Source: Ceratopteris richardii
Lineage: Eukaryota > Streptophyta > Polypodiopsida > Polypodiales > Pteridaceae
NCBI GenBank assembly: GCA_020310875.1
Contig: CM035417.1
Span: 84,476,917 to 84,540,916, forward strand
DNA length: 64,000 nucleotides
Reading direction: 5' to 3'
Within the stretch, counting starts at the first letter, position 1; the number at the start of each line of letters is the position of its first letter. Below, piece after piece: positions 36,418-47,527 of this stretch. The notes under the pieces were generated by a model. It saw only the letters and a list, made by a program, of their open reading frames with translations, was not told where the DNA came from and searched no databases. The position numbers and the translations under genes are program-made.

Positions 36418-36878
36418 GTCAGAATGATCTTACCAACTACCATAATAGGATAAGAGGAGTTTTTGGCACATGTGATAGTATTCCCTATAGGGGCACACTC
36501 AAGTGAAGTGAAGAGACTACACTACCAGGTAATATGTTTTGTTGCCCCACTATCAAAGTACCAAACATTTGAGTCCATTACAGACATACATTGTTCATGA
36601 GAAGATGGGTCATAACTACAAACAGTAGTAAACACCCATTCTTCATTCTACACAAGGTTTGTAAACTCTGATTCGGGTGTAGAGGCTTCAGCAACAACCA
36701 TTCCAGCCTCTTTTTTCTTTTCCTCTTTTGCAACTAGTTTTGGATATCTCTTTATGACATGATCATTTCCTTTATAGTATTTTCAAAATAATTTCTTATT
36801 TTCTATTTTCTTCTCATTTGTGTCATCCTTCTTCGATTGTGTAGAATTAGCAGATTACTTACTAGTAGATGAGCTCGC
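36418..36878 (-). mobile_element. Copia relic: gag C-terminus and protease region, inverted
   Basis: Matches 45123-45585 of the young Copia in the same (minus) orientation: the protease-flanking region, the spacer and the Cys/His knuckle region. It abuts the plus-strand gag start at 36417, so the two gag parts point at each other. Confidence 0.75.
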
Positions 36879-37098
36879 TCTAAAACATCCCACTATAGGA
36901 AGTGTTACTATAGTATTATTAATCGAATTTTTCCCTAGATTTGGACTCCCTTTACAACTAATTTTAGATCAAGGCACTCCATTCTTAAATGAGCTCATCA
37001 AAATTGTAACAAGTTATTATCATATTGAGCATAGATTTAGTTCTCCATATTATCCTCCTGCTATTAGTTTAGTAGAAAGTACTAATAAGTTTTACTGA
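36879..37098 (+). pseudogene. Gypsy integrase core fragment
   Basis: Encodes FFPRFGLPLQLILDQGTPFL, then HRFSSPYYPPAISLVESTNK. These are the second Asp region and the Glu region of a Gypsy integrase core. It starts without transition after the Copia fragment, and a stop follows at 37096. Confidence 0.75.
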
Positions 37099-38491
37099 TG
37101 ATACTATAGAATACATTATTGTATCTTACTAAAAGGTATTCAAGTGGCATGCAGTAAGTAGGTGGAACATAAGAATTCTTATATTTAAACTATAACAATT
37201 ATTGATAGTCTATGTATGCACTATCGAAAGACCAAGGTCTATTCTCATTGAATTTTCTCTATGCATATTTGCAAAAGTTGATTTGAGTAGTGATGATGGA
37301 AATCTCATTGCCAAAACTACTTAAGCTCATGGATATGCACTAGTTTCATATTCTAAATCAGATGCCATGAATGCATGTTGAGTGGCTTTCTAGTCAAGTT
37401 TTACTTGAGTATGCAATGATAGATTATCAATACACCCCAAAGCATTTCTCATTCCTATTGCATGTAAATGAGTAGATGAAGCAATAGGAGGATATTATTT
37501 TGGCATTTGAGCTCATTGCTAATGTAGAGACTGAAATTCTAATCGATCTGGCATACATTGGGCATCACATGCACATGAGTAATGAAGGTGTAATAGATCC
37601 GAAATTTGTTTGGCAAACCTTGTTTGGGAGAACTTAAGAATGTGCTAATATCAGACGCATGCCATGCCCAATACATTGCCATGGAGGATGGACCTACAAT
37701 TGCTAACCTTGGCCTTGAATTTGTAGAATAAGAAATATGGAGTATCGCAAATCTTATATTTGTTATTGGTTGAAGCTGCAAAAGTGGGCAATCAAGTTAG
37801 TTGGGCACAGCTCCTCGTTATGAAGTTGTGGAAGGAAGTAAGGAGGTTGTTCTGAGTGTCAAAGAACTCATAGACACTCGACAAGAAAATATATATCTTT
37901 CTAAACCTCCTTATTCCAATAGGACCCCTGCTTGTTGTATGACAAGTGGAAGAAGTATCAAAGGAATGTTTCCTTAAGGACATACTAGGACACCATGAGA
38001 GGTAGGATGGCTTTGTATTGGACATGAAGGTAAAGCGGGAAAAGAAGAGAAGGAAAGCAAAAATTGTGCATGAAGCATTTCGACAGACTATGGATGAAGC
38101 TTTGAGAAAAGCCAAATAGTTGGGTGGTATATCTGCTCAAGTTGTGGAGAAATAATGATGTCAAGAATAGAAAGAGGCAGCTCACATTGAGGCAGGGAAT
38201 AACAAAAAGCAACTAAAGCAGAGGCTCAAAAACAACGACTTAGAGAGAGGAATCCAACAAAAGGCAACAAGAAGAAATACAACAACAAGAATAAATACTC
38301 CAAGAACAAGAAGAAGCATGTTAAGAAGCAAAGATCGATTGGAGACAAGCAAAAACCAAAAGAAAGACTATGAACAAAAGCCGAACTGATACTAATTAGT
38401 AGTCCCAAATTGAGCGAAGTTGAGAGCATCTTCATAAGAAGAAACTGGTTTCTTTCTCGACATTCAATGATCAAATCAAGGACCCATGGCA
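37099..38491 (+). mobile_element. Second Gypsy relic, region downstream of integrase
   Basis: Heavily mutated. Short plus-strand stretches are rich in Lys, Glu and Gln (about 38020-38350) and look like coiled coil. Together with 47528-48400 they form one interrupted region, resembling in position and character the extra ORF of the first Gypsy. No domain is recognised in 37100-37780. Confidence 0.45.
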
Positions 38492-38496
38492 TAATG
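38492..38496. repeat. Target duplication TAATG, left copy
   Basis: Identical to 47523-47527, on the other side of the old Copia. Confidence 0.9.
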
Positions 38497-38726
38497 TGTT
38501 CGAGTTAGACGTCTGCGGAAGCACGTGAACAACACAAGGAAGAAGAAGAAGCTTGGAGCACAACACTCAATATTGAATGTATTACTAGTGAATGTACAAA
38601 GATAAGTAGCCCATTAGGGCAATAGGCGTATATACAAGCCAGGGGAAAAAAACCTCCTAAAGAGGGAAAAAAATGCCCCGATGGTCCTAGAGTGTTCAGA
38701 CACATCACTACCTAAATATATCAAAA
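38497..38726 (-). repeat. Old Copia 3' LTR
   Basis: 230 bp, starting TGTTCGAG (intact form TGTTGGAG) and ending TCAAAA instead of TCAACA. The polypurine tract follows directly on the plus-strand side as its complement (ATGCCCCCTGGGAGTGAT). Confidence 0.9.
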
Positions 38727-38800
38727 AATGCCCCCTGGGAGTGATCCGGTGAACAAGTAGTTGGCACTCATGTATAAGGAAGTGCCAAGCTATGTGGAAA

Positions 38801-41775
38801 TCACTCCACAAAAGGAAGTAAGCCCAAAGCTTTGCGAAAAGCTTCAAACTTCTCCCTAGGCAGAGCCTTCGTGAAAAGGTATGCAATGTTCTCTTGTGTG
38901 GGCACATATGCCAAGCTGATCACCCCAGCAGAGAACCTCTCCCTGACATAATGATAATGCACCTCAATATGCTTAGTGCGAGTAAGTACCATTTTTCATT
39001 ATTGCATCATATTCAGATTGCATAGCAGCCATCCAATTTTCTGAATTTTGTGCTTCATCAAACGAAACAGGCTCATTCTCATCACAAAGACTAGATGCAG
39101 CCATAGCATAGCAATCTGATGCAAAAGAGGCACTATGAGAGCCTGATCGAGCGCGATATGACAAAGGTGCATCTAATTTGTTGTCAGGCAAGGTCTGCAC
39201 CAACCATTTTGGCATAGTTCTTGCCTGCTCAATATCAGCTCTCTCATCAATAAGTGCATCATGTACATCTGCATTAGAAATGGAATTATTTGCATCATCA
39301 CATGAAACTTGCAAAGGTGGAGAAGTTTCCTCATTATGACCAGCACTAGACTGTCCACCTGTAAAAAGAGGCAGCAAAGTATCATACATGTCTTTGGAGC
39401 TAACAGATATCTCCTTATTACATGAAAGCAATGGCTGAATAGCATCTTCCACAAAAACAACATCACGGCTAACTAGAATGCATTTATTTTGTGGATGATA
39501 CAGACGATAGCCTTTACTTTCAGAACTGTACCCAACAAAAATATATTTTACTTCTTTATCATCCAATTTTCTACGATGTTGTTCAGGCACTAATGCATAT
39601 GCCAAACAACCAAAAACATGCAGATGAGCAACAGATGGCTTGCGGTCATGCCAAGCCTCATATGGAGTGATAGACTGCAGCGCTTTAGTGGGACACCTAT
39701 TCAGTACATATGCTGCACACATAACAACCTCAAGCCAGAAACTATGTGGTAAAGCTTGACTCTTGACCATACACCTCGCCATCTCCATGAGTGACCTGTT
39801 CTTTTGTTCAGCAACTCCATTTTGTTGAGGTGTATATGGCACTATACATTGGTGTTTTATCCCACGTTCAGCCAAAAATGTATTAAAATCAGAAGACATA
39901 TACTCCCCCCTCGATCAGAACGGAGGGTGCCCATTTTACATGCTGACAGATTTTCAACCAAAATCAAAAACTGTTTGAAGCACATGAACACTTTGGGCTT
40001 TGCCTTCAATGGATATACCCATGCATGCCTGGAAAAATCATCGATGAAAGTCATGAAGTAAAGATAATTCCCAAAAGAAGGTGTCTGCATAGAACCACAG
40101 ACATCACTATGTACAAGCTGCAATTTCTAAGTAGCCCGAAGTGAACCATCTCTTGGAAAGGATGAACGTTGCATTTTGCCCAAAATACAGTCTTCACAAA
40201 CATGTTTTCCAAGTGCCTCAAGTTTGGGCAAAGAGGACACCATTTCAGATTTCTGCAGGCGTAGCAAACTAGCAAAATTCAGATGACCAAAGCGTGCATG
40301 CCAAAGCTTTGCATCTGACATAGCCTGAGAATCATTTACTGCACATGCCAAATCATTTACAAATCTTTCATACTCTATGAGCTTATACAGACCACGACAT
40401 AAAATGCCAGAGGCAATAATCACATCGCCATTTGACAAATCATGAATTGTACACCTATCATCAACAAATTTCACAACCAAGCCAATCTTGGCTAATGCAG
40501 AAAGTGATAACATGTTCTTCTTGATCCCTGGCACAAATAAATCATCCGATAAAGTGAAAGAACTACCATCAGCAGTAGTCAAAATGATCTTACCAACTCC
40601 CATAACAGGATAAGAGGAGTTGTTGGTGCATGTAACAGTATTCCTGGTAGGGGAGGCTCGAGTGAAGAGAAGAAACTGCGCTGCGAGGTAATATGTTTGG
40701 TTGCCCCACTGTCAAAATACCAAACATCTGAGTCTACTTCAGACATGCACTGCTCATGAGAAGATGGGTCAAAAGTGCAGACAGTAGTTAACGCCCATTC
40801 TTCTTCCTCAACAAGATTAGCAGACTCTGTTTTTGGTGTAGAGGCCTCTGCAACAACCATTCCAGCCTCTTTCTTCTTTGCCTCTTTAGCAGCCAGTTTT
40901 TGACAGTTCTTTATGATATGATCATTACCTTTACAGTACTTACAAAACAATTTCTGCATTTCTGATATCTTCTCATCTTTATCTTCCTTCTTCGAATATG
41001 CAGAATTAGCAAATTTCTGCTTACTAGTTGAAGAGCTCCATTTTCCTTTGCCCTTCTGACTAGCTAGGAAAGCTTGATCTGCAACTCGCATAATGGACCT
41101 GTTCTGCCTGGACTGATCTTCCTAACAGAACAGAGACTAACTCCTCAAATGATAAGGCATTTGGATTGCGTTTCATCATCAACCGAAGAGTAGAAGCAAA
41201 ACTCTGATATGAATCAGGAAGACCATTCAGAATGGTATGCACAAGTGAGCTATCTGGTATAACCTCATTAGCAAAAATCAAATGTTCCTTCAAGTCTTTG
41301 ATCTTTGTTAGGAAACTATCCATAGAATCACCTTTATTCATGTGCTCACTCTCCAACTCTTTTCAGAGGTAAGCAACACGAGCCTCATTCCTAGCTTGAT
41401 ACAATGTGGTAAGTGTATCCCAAGCACCCTTAATTGTTCTATAAGAGCGAATGTGAGGAATAATGGCATGTTTGATAGACAAAGCTATCAATGCATGTGC
41501 CTGGGCATCTCTGCCATCTCAATGAATTTGTTTTGCAGTAGATGCAGCAAAAACCGCAGCACAAACAGGAATATGTAGAATATCATCATCTCGGACACCT
41601 TCTGCATCAGCTTCAGTACCTGCAATTTAAACAGTTGCAGGTGTGATAGGACATTTTTCGACACCCTACGCAATGTTCCACAGTCCTTTTGCAAGCAACA
41701 CATGTCGCATCATATATGCCCATAACAACTAACTTATCCTCCACAGCCAACATACGGAATACATCACTGCTTTCA
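38801..41775 (-). pseudogene. Old Copia gag-pol relic
   Basis: Read downward from 41775: gag starts at the insertion site and runs in several frames (41703-41356, 41356-41060) with a frameshift after LLGRSVQ. The knuckle CKYCKGNDHIIKNC and protease WYFDSGATKHIT are kept (41091-40690). GAG-pre-integrase and integrase follow in 40603-39857, with LRSDRG and NGVAEQKNRSL. The frame 39899-38973 ends at the deletion that removes most of reverse transcriptase. The terminal frame (38992-38801) is the end of RNase H. It is closely similar to the intact protein at 42079-46344. Confidence 0.9.
41771..41775. repeat. Target duplication TTTCA, left copy
   Basis: Identical to 46929-46933. The empty site would have read ATGGCTGAAAGC on the minus strand, the gag start of the old element. 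Confidence 0.95.
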
Positions 41776-42004
41776 TGTTGGAGTTAGACGTCTGCGGAAG
41801 CACGCGAACAGCACAAGGAAGAAGAAGAAGCTTGGAGCACAACACACACGACTGAATGTATTACCAGAGAATGTACAAAGATAAGTAGCCCATTAGGGCA
41901 ATAGGCGTATATACAAGCCGGGGGAAAAAACCTCCTAAAGAGGGAAAAAAGTGCCCCGGCGGTCCTAGAGTGTTCACACACATCACTACCTAAATATATC
42001 AACA
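41776..42004 (-). repeat. Young Copia 3' LTR
   Basis: 229 bp, TGTTGGAGTT ... ATATATCAACA, with the inverted end TGTTG/CAACA. Identical to 46700-46928. Confidence 0.98.
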
Positions 42005-42019
42005 AATCCCCCCTGGGAG
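42005..42019 (-). other. Polypurine tract of the young Copia
   Basis: Minus strand CACTCCCAGGGGGGATT lies directly before the 3' LTR. The G run is the likely plus-strand primer. Confidence 0.85.
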
Positions 42020-42078
42020 TGATGCGGTGAACAAGGAGCTGGCACTCATGTATAAGGAAGTGCCGAGCTATGTGGAAA

Positions 42079-45000
42079 TCACTCCACAAAAGGAAGTAAG
42101 CCCAAAGCTTTGCGGAAAGCTTCAAACTTCTCCCTAGGCAGAGCCTTCGTGAAAAGGTCTGCAATGTTCTCCTGCGTGGGCACATATGCCAAGCTGATCT
42201 CCCCAGCAGAGAACCTCTCCCTGACATAGTGATAATGCACCTCAATGTGCTTAGTGCGAGCATGGAACACAGGGTTCCTCGCAACTGCCAATGCGCTCTG
42301 ACTGTCAGTGAAGATGGTGGTGGCAGAAGACTGGCCAACACCCAAATCAGCCATAAGGCGTCTGAGCCACACACACTCAACAGTCGCTGTGAAAGCTGCC
42401 CTATACTCAGCCTCACAACTGGAAGTGGCCACAGTAGGCTGCTTCTTGCTCAACCAAGATATACATGAGCTACCAAGCATGAAGCAAAAACCACTGGTGG
42501 ACACACGAGTGTCATAGCAACCAGCCCAATCTGAGTCAGAAAAAGCATGCAAATCTGGCGGTAGTGATCCCCCCTTGGGATAAAACAACCCAAGTAGCCG
42601 AGTACCACTCAAGTAGCGAAAGATGCGCTTAACCGCTTTCCAATGCGTGACTCCTGGGCAATGCATGAACCTGCTCATCTGTGAGACAGCAAACTGAATA
42701 TCTGGCCGAGTAATGCATAAGTAAATCAAGCATCCAACAGCCTGCTGATAGAGAACAGCATCAAATGCATCTCCAGCATCATGAAGACTCAATCGTAAAC
42801 CTGTCTCCATAGGAGTGGCAATAGGCTTACAGTCTTCAAGGCCAAAACGCTGCAATAATGTGTCAATATATTTTGTTTGACACAAAGCCATTCCACCATC
42901 AACGTGCATAAACTGAATGCCCAAATAGTGATGCAAATGCCCCAAATCAGACATCTCAAATGAGGCATGCAAATCAGCCTTAAAATCAGCAATATGTGTC
43001 TCAATAGGACCAGTGAGCAGCATGTCATCAACATAGACAACAATGATCAGAAGCACATCATTAGCACGCTTAACATATAAGGTGCTTTCAGTTGGACTGT
43101 TCTCAAAACCATGTGCAATCAGATAGGCATGTATCTTCTCATACCAAGCACGTGGTGCTTGCTTTAAACCATATAACGCCTTCTTTAACCTGCACACCTG
43201 GTTTTCATGCCCTTTCTGCACAAAGCCACGGGGCTGAAAAACATACACTTCTTCATGCAAGTCACCATTCAGAAATGCTGTTTTAATGTCCAACTGATGT
43301 ACATTCCAACCATGATGGGCTGCAAGTGCACAAATGCTCCGAACAGTAGTCATACGGCATGTAGGTGCAAAGGTCTCATCAAAATCAATGCCTCTTTCCT
43401 GCGCATAACCCTTTGCAACAAGCCTAGCCTTATACCTGTCAACTGTACCATCAGGTTTACGCTTGAGCTTGTATACCCACTCAGTGCCAATGGCCTTCTT
43501 GCCAGGAGGCAAGTCACATAAAGACCATGTACCATTCTTCATTATAGCATCATATTCAGATTGCATAGCAACCATCCAATTTTCTGAATTTTGTGCTTCA
43601 TCAAAAGAAACAGGCTCATTCTCATCACAGAGACTAGATGCAGCCATAGCATAGCAATCTGATGCAAAGGAGGTACTATGAGAGCCTGAACGAGTACGAT
43701 ATGACAAAGGTGCATCTAATTTGCTGTCACGCAAAGTCTGCACCAGCCATTTTGGCATAGTTTTTGCCTGTTCAATATCAGCTCTCTCATCAACAAGTGC
43801 ATCATGTAAATCTGCATCAGAAATGGAATGATCTGCATCATCATATGAAACCTGCAAAGGCTGAGAAGTTGCCTCATTAGGACCAGCGTTAGCCTGTCCA
43901 CCTGTAAAAAGAGGCATCAAAGTATCATACATGTCTTTGGAGCTAACAGATGTCTCCTTAGTACATGAAAGCAATGGCTGAATAGCATCTTCCACAAAGA
44001 CAACATCACGGCTAACCAGAATGCGTTTAGTCTGTGGATGATACAGACGATAGCCTTTACTTTCAGAACTGTACCCAACAAAAATACATTTTACTGCCTT
44101 ATCATCCAATTTTCTGCGATGTTGTTCAGGCACTAATGCATATGCCAAACAACCAAAAACACGCAGATGAGCAACAGATGGCTTGCGGTCATGCCAAGCC
44201 TCATATGGAGTGATAGACTGCAACGCTTTGGTGGGACACCTGTTCAGTACATATGCTGCACACATGACAGCCTCAAGCCAGAAACTATGTGGTAAAGCCT
44301 GACTTTTGACCATGCACCTCGCCATCTCCATGAGTGACCTGTTCTTTCGTTCAGCAACTCCATTCTGTTGAGGTGTATACGGCACTGTACACTGGTGTTT
44401 TATCCCACGTTCAGCCAGAAATGCATTAAAATCTGAAGACATATATTCCCCCCCTCGATCAGAACGGAGGGTGCCCATTTTACATGCTGACAGATTTTCA
44501 GCCAAAACCAAAAACTGTTTGAAGCACATGAACACTTCGGACTTTGCTTTGAGTGGATATACCCATGCATGCCTGGAAAAATCATCAATGAAAGTCACGA
44601 AGTAAAGGTAATTTCCAAAAGAGGGTGTCTGCATAGGACCACAGACATCACTATGTACAAGCTGCAATTTCTGCATAGCCCGAACTGAACCATCTTTTGG
44701 AAAGGAAGAACGCTGCATTTTGCCCAAAATACAGCCTTCACAAACATGTTTTCCAGGTGCCTCAAGTTTGGGCAAAGAGGACACCATTTCAGATTTCTGC
44801 AGGCGTAACAAACTAGCAAAATTCAGATGACCAAAGCGTGCATGCCAAAGCTTTGCATCTGACATAGCCTGAGAATCATGAACTGCACATGCCGAATCAT
44901 TCACAGATCTTTCATAGTCTATGAGCTTATACAGCCCACGACATAAAATTCCAGAAGCAATAATCACATCGCCATTTGAGAGATCATGGACTGTACACCT

Positions 45001-46344
45001 GTCATCAACAAATTTCACAACCAAGCCAATCTTGGCTAATGCAGAAACTGATAACAGATTCTTTTTGATCCCTGGCACAAATAAAGCATCTGACAAAGTG
45101 AAAGAACTACCATCAGCAGTAGTCAGAATGATCTTACCAACTCCCATAACAGGATAAGAGGAGTTATTGGCGCATGTGACAGTATTCCCTGTAGGAGCAG
45201 GCTCAAGTGAAGAGAAGAAACTGCGCTGCGAGGTAATATGTTTGGTCGCCCCACTGTCAAAGTACCAAACATCTGAGTCTACTGCAGACATGCACTGATC
45301 ATGAGAGGATGGGTCAAAACTGCAGACAGTAGTAAACGCCCATTCTTCTTCCTGCACAAGATTTGCAGACTCTGTTTTTGGTGTAGAGGCCTCTGCAACA
45401 ACCATTCCAGCCTCTTTCTTCTTTGCCTCTTTAGCAGCCAGTTTTGGACAGTTCTTTATAATATGATCATTTCCTTTACAGTACTTGCAGAACAATTTCT
45501 GCTTTTCTGATTTCTTTTCATCTTTATCCTGGTTCTTCGATTGTGCAGCATTTGCAGATTTCTGCTTACTAGTAGAAGAGCTCCATTTTCCTTTGCCCTT
45601 CTGACTAGCCAAGAAAGCTTGATCTGCAACACGCATAATGGACCTGTTCTGCCTGGACTGATCTTCCTGCAATAGAACAGAGACTAATTCCTCAAATGAC
45701 AAGGCATTCGGATTGCCTTTCATCATCAACCGAAGAGTAGAGGCAAAACTCTGATATGAATCAGGAAGACCATTCAGAACGGTCTGCACAAGTGAGCTAT
45801 CTGGTATAACCTCATCAGCAGAAATCAATTGTTCCTTCAGGTCTTTGATCTTTGTAAGAAAACTGTCCATAGAATCACCTTCATTCATGTGCTCACTCTC
45901 CAACTGTTTTCGGAGGTAAGCAACACGAGCCTCATTCCTAGCCTGGTACAAAGTGGTAAGTGTATCCCAAGCATCCTTTGCTGTTCTGCAAGAGCGAATG
46001 TGAGGAATAATGGCACGTTTGACAGACAAAGCTATCAATGCATGTGCCTGGGCATCTCTGCCATCCCAACGAATCTGCTCTGCAGTAGGTGCAACAGAAA
46101 CAGCAGCACGAACAGGAATCTGCGGAATATCATCTTCGACACCATCTTCATCAGCTCCAACACCTGTATTTGCAGTACCTGTCGTTACAGGAGTAACAGG
46201 ACGTCTTTCAACACCCTGCACAATGTTCCACAATCCTTTTGCAACCAGTACATGTCGCATCATATAAGCCCATAATGGGTAGTTGGTACCATCCAACTTA
46301 TCCTCAACAGCCAACATACGGAATACATCACTGCTTTCAGCCAT
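42079..46344 (-). CDS. Copia gag-pol polyprotein (1421 aa, intact)
   Basis: A single frame from ATG at 46344. Gag occupies about residues 1-300, with DKLDGTNYPLW near the start and the RNA-binding knuckle CKYCKGNDHIIKNC near 288-301. The protease active site DSGATKHIT is near 358. The GAG-pre-integrase zinc region (HARFGHLN ... CEGC) lies near 495-540. The integrase catalytic acids are in LVHSDVCG, LRSDRGGEY and NGVAERKN (about 565, 630 and 665). Reverse transcriptase starts near 935 and has YVDDMLL near 1103. RNase H follows from about 1265 (FSDSDWAGC, TDSQSALA) to the end. The length is normal for Copia. The proteins would form a cytoplasmic particle, copy the RNA and integrate the cDNA. 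Transcription should start in the 5' LTR; no stop or frameshift is seen. Confidence 0.97.
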   Translation of the reverse strand: MAESSDVFRMLAVEDKLDGTNYPLWAYMMRHVLVAKGLWNIVQGVERRPVTPVTTGTANTGVGADEDGVEDDIPQIPVRAAVSVAPTAEQIRWDGRDAQAHALIALSVKRAIIPHIRSCRTAKDAWDTLTTLYQARNEARVAYLRKQLESEHMNEGDSMDSFLTKIKDLKEQLISADEVIPDSSLVQTVLNGLPDSYQSFASTLRLMMKGNPNALSFEELVSVLLQEDQSRQNRSIMRVADQAFLASQKGKGKWSSSTSKQKSANAAQSKNQDKDEKKSEKQKLFCKYCKGNDHIIKNCPKLAAKEAKKKEAGMVVAEASTPKTESANLVQEEEWAFTTVCSFDPSSHDQCMSAVDSDVWYFDSGATKHITSQRSFFSSLEPAPTGNTVTCANNSSYPVMGVGKIILTTADGSSFTLSDALFVPGIKKNLLSVSALAKIGLVVKFVDDRCTVHDLSNGDVIIASGILCRGLYKLIDYERSVNDSACAVHDSQAMSDAKLWHARFGHLNFASLLRLQKSEMVSSLPKLEAPGKHVCEGCILGKMQRSSFPKDGSVRAMQKLQLVHSDVCGPMQTPSFGNYLYFVTFIDDFSRHAWVYPLKAKSEVFMCFKQFLVLAENLSACKMGTLRSDRGGEYMSSDFNAFLAERGIKHQCTVPYTPQQNGVAERKNRSLMEMARCMVKSQALPHSFWLEAVMCAAYVLNRCPTKALQSITPYEAWHDRKPSVAHLRVFGCLAYALVPEQHRRKLDDKAVKCIFVGYSSESKGYRLYHPQTKRILVSRDVVFVEDAIQPLLSCTKETSVSSKDMYDTLMPLFTGGQANAGPNEATSQPLQVSYDDADHSISDADLHDALVDERADIEQAKTMPKWLVQTLRDSKLDAPLSYRTRSGSHSTSFASDCYAMAASSLCDENEPVSFDEAQNSENWMVAMQSEYDAIMKNGTWSLCDLPPGKKAIGTEWVYKLKRKPDGTVDRYKARLVAKGYAQERGIDFDETFAPTCRMTTVRSICALAAHHGWNVHQLDIKTAFLNGDLHEEVYVFQPRGFVQKGHENQVCRLKKALYGLKQAPRAWYEKIHAYLIAHGFENSPTESTLYVKRANDVLLIIVVYVDDMLLTGPIETHIADFKADLHASFEMSDLGHLHHYLGIQFMHVDGGMALCQTKYIDTLLQRFGLEDCKPIATPMETGLRLSLHDAGDAFDAVLYQQAVGCLIYLCITRPDIQFAVSQMSRFMHCPGVTHWKAVKRIFRYLSGTRLLGLFYPKGGSLPPDLHAFSDSDWAGCYDTRVSTSGFCFMLGSSCISWLSKKQPTVATSSCEAEYRAAFTATVECVWLRRLMADLGVGQSSATTIFTDSQSALAVARNPVFHARTKHIEVHYHYVRERFSAGEISLAYVPTQENIADLFTKALPREKFEAFRKALGLLPFVE

Positions 46345-46680
46345 GGCCGGTGACTAAAATACCTTGATGCAGAAAATTGACTGTATCTAAAAAAGTTGAA
46401 CGGAACTGCCCAAACGAGTTCTGCTAGACCTGTAGCAGACTTCGAGACGCTTAAACTTGCAAACAGAAACTGGTATATACCTTTGGCACAAAAGGACGAA
46501 ATAGCCTGCACAAGCACTGCGATAGTGCGTTCGGAGGCCGAAACGAGCTCAGATCGCGATTTCGGCACCACAGAACGAAGCTGTTTTGATCTCGGAAACA
46601 CCGTGAGTATGCTCACAAAATTTTGTGCGAATCTGAGACTGCAAACGGAGGAGTGTCGACGGCGCCCTAGAAGAAGCAAC
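46345..46680 (-). other. 5' untranslated leader of the young Copia
   Basis: 336 bp between the primer site and the gag ATG. Homologous leaders remain in the old Copia (46934-47293) and, in two pieces of opposite orientation, in the relic at 35481-36417. Confidence 0.85.
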
Positions 46681-46699
46681 GACCTGCTCTGATACCAAT
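46681..46699 (-). other. Primer binding site of the young Copia
   Basis: Minus strand TTGGTATCAGAGCAGGTCG directly inside the 5' LTR. It is a perfect match to the plant initiator Met-tRNA site TGGTATCAGAGC. Confidence 0.95.
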
Positions 46700-46928
46700 T
46701 GTTGGAGTTAGACGTCTGCGGAAGCACGCGAACAGCACAAGGAAGAAGAAGAAGCTTGGAGCACAACACACACGACTGAATGTATTACCAGAGAATGTAC
46801 AAAGATAAGTAGCCCATTAGGGCAATAGGCGTATATACAAGCCGGGGGAAAAAACCTCCTAAAGAGGGAAAAAAGTGCCCCGGCGGTCCTAGAGTGTTCA
46901 CACACATCACTACCTAAATATATCAACA
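46700..46928 (-). repeat. Young Copia 5' LTR
   Basis: 229 bp, identical to 41776-42004. Followed by TTTCA, the right copy of the target duplication (46929-46933). Confidence 0.98.
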
Positions 46929-46933
46929 TTTCA

Positions 46934-47293
46934 GCCATGGCCGGTGACTAAAATACCTTGATGCAGAAAATTGAGTATATCTCAAAAAGTTGAACAGAAC
47001 TGCCCATACGAATTCCGCTAGACCTATAGCAGACTTTGAGACGCTTATACTGGCGAATAGAAACTGGTATATAACTTTGGCACAAAAAGATAAAATAGCC
47101 TGCATAAGAACTACGATAGTGCGTTCAAAGGCTGAAACAAGCTCAGATTGTGATTTCGGAACCACACAGGAAAGGTGTTTTGATCTCAAAAACACGCTGA
47201 GTATGCTCACCAAAATTCGTGCGATTCTGAGACTGCAACTAGAGGAGTGTCGAGGGTGCCCTAGATGAAGCGACGACCTTCTCTGATACCAAT
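46934..47293 (-). other. Old Copia leader with gag start codon
   Basis: The minus strand reads the leader and ATGGCTGAAA, cut by the young insertion. The primer-site remnant is GGTATCAGAGAAGGTCG. Confidence 0.85.
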
Positions 47294-47522
47294 TGTTGGA
47301 GTTAGACATCTGCGGAAGCACGTGAACAGCACAAGGAAGAAGAAGAAGCTTGGAGCACAACATGCAATACTGAATGTATTACTAGTGAATGTACAAAGAT
47401 AAGTATCCCATTAGGGCAATAGGCGTATATATAAGTCGGGGGAAAAAACCTCCTAAAGAGGAAAAAAAGTGCCCCGGCGGTCCTAGAGTGTTCACACACA
47501 TCACTACCTAAATATATCAACA
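47294..47522 (-). repeat. Old Copia 5' LTR
   Basis: 229 bp with several substitutions against the young LTR (for example TTAGACATCTG for TTAGACGTCTG). Followed by TAATG (47523-47527). Confidence 0.92.
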
Positions 47523-47527
47523 TAATG

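Larger units (their letters stand above)
41776..46928 (-). mobile_element. Young, apparently intact Copia LTR retrotransposon
   Basis: 5153 bp with LTRs of 229 bp that are identical base for base, a perfect 5-bp target duplication (TTTCA), a primer site for initiator Met-tRNA, a polypurine tract and one uninterrupted gag-pol frame. Identical LTRs mean very recent insertion, since both are copied from one template. It is the only element in the window that looks able to move by itself. It sits inside an older member of its own family. Confidence 0.97.
38497..47522 (-). mobile_element. Old Copia element, interrupted by a young Copia of the same family
   Basis: Bounded by LTRs (38497-38726 and 47294-47522) and the 5-bp duplication TAATG. 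Without the nested element it is about 3.87 kb. A deletion at about 38990 joins RNase H sequence (equivalent to 42261) to the start of reverse transcriptase (equivalent to 43531), removing about 1.27 kb. The remaining gag-pol has stops and frameshifts. The young element lies within codons 2-4 of its gag. Confidence 0.9.

Noticed and set aside
41342..46692. Plus-strand frames of 60-150 codons opposite the Copia gag-pol
   Set aside because: Antisense shadows of a strongly coding frame, without domains.
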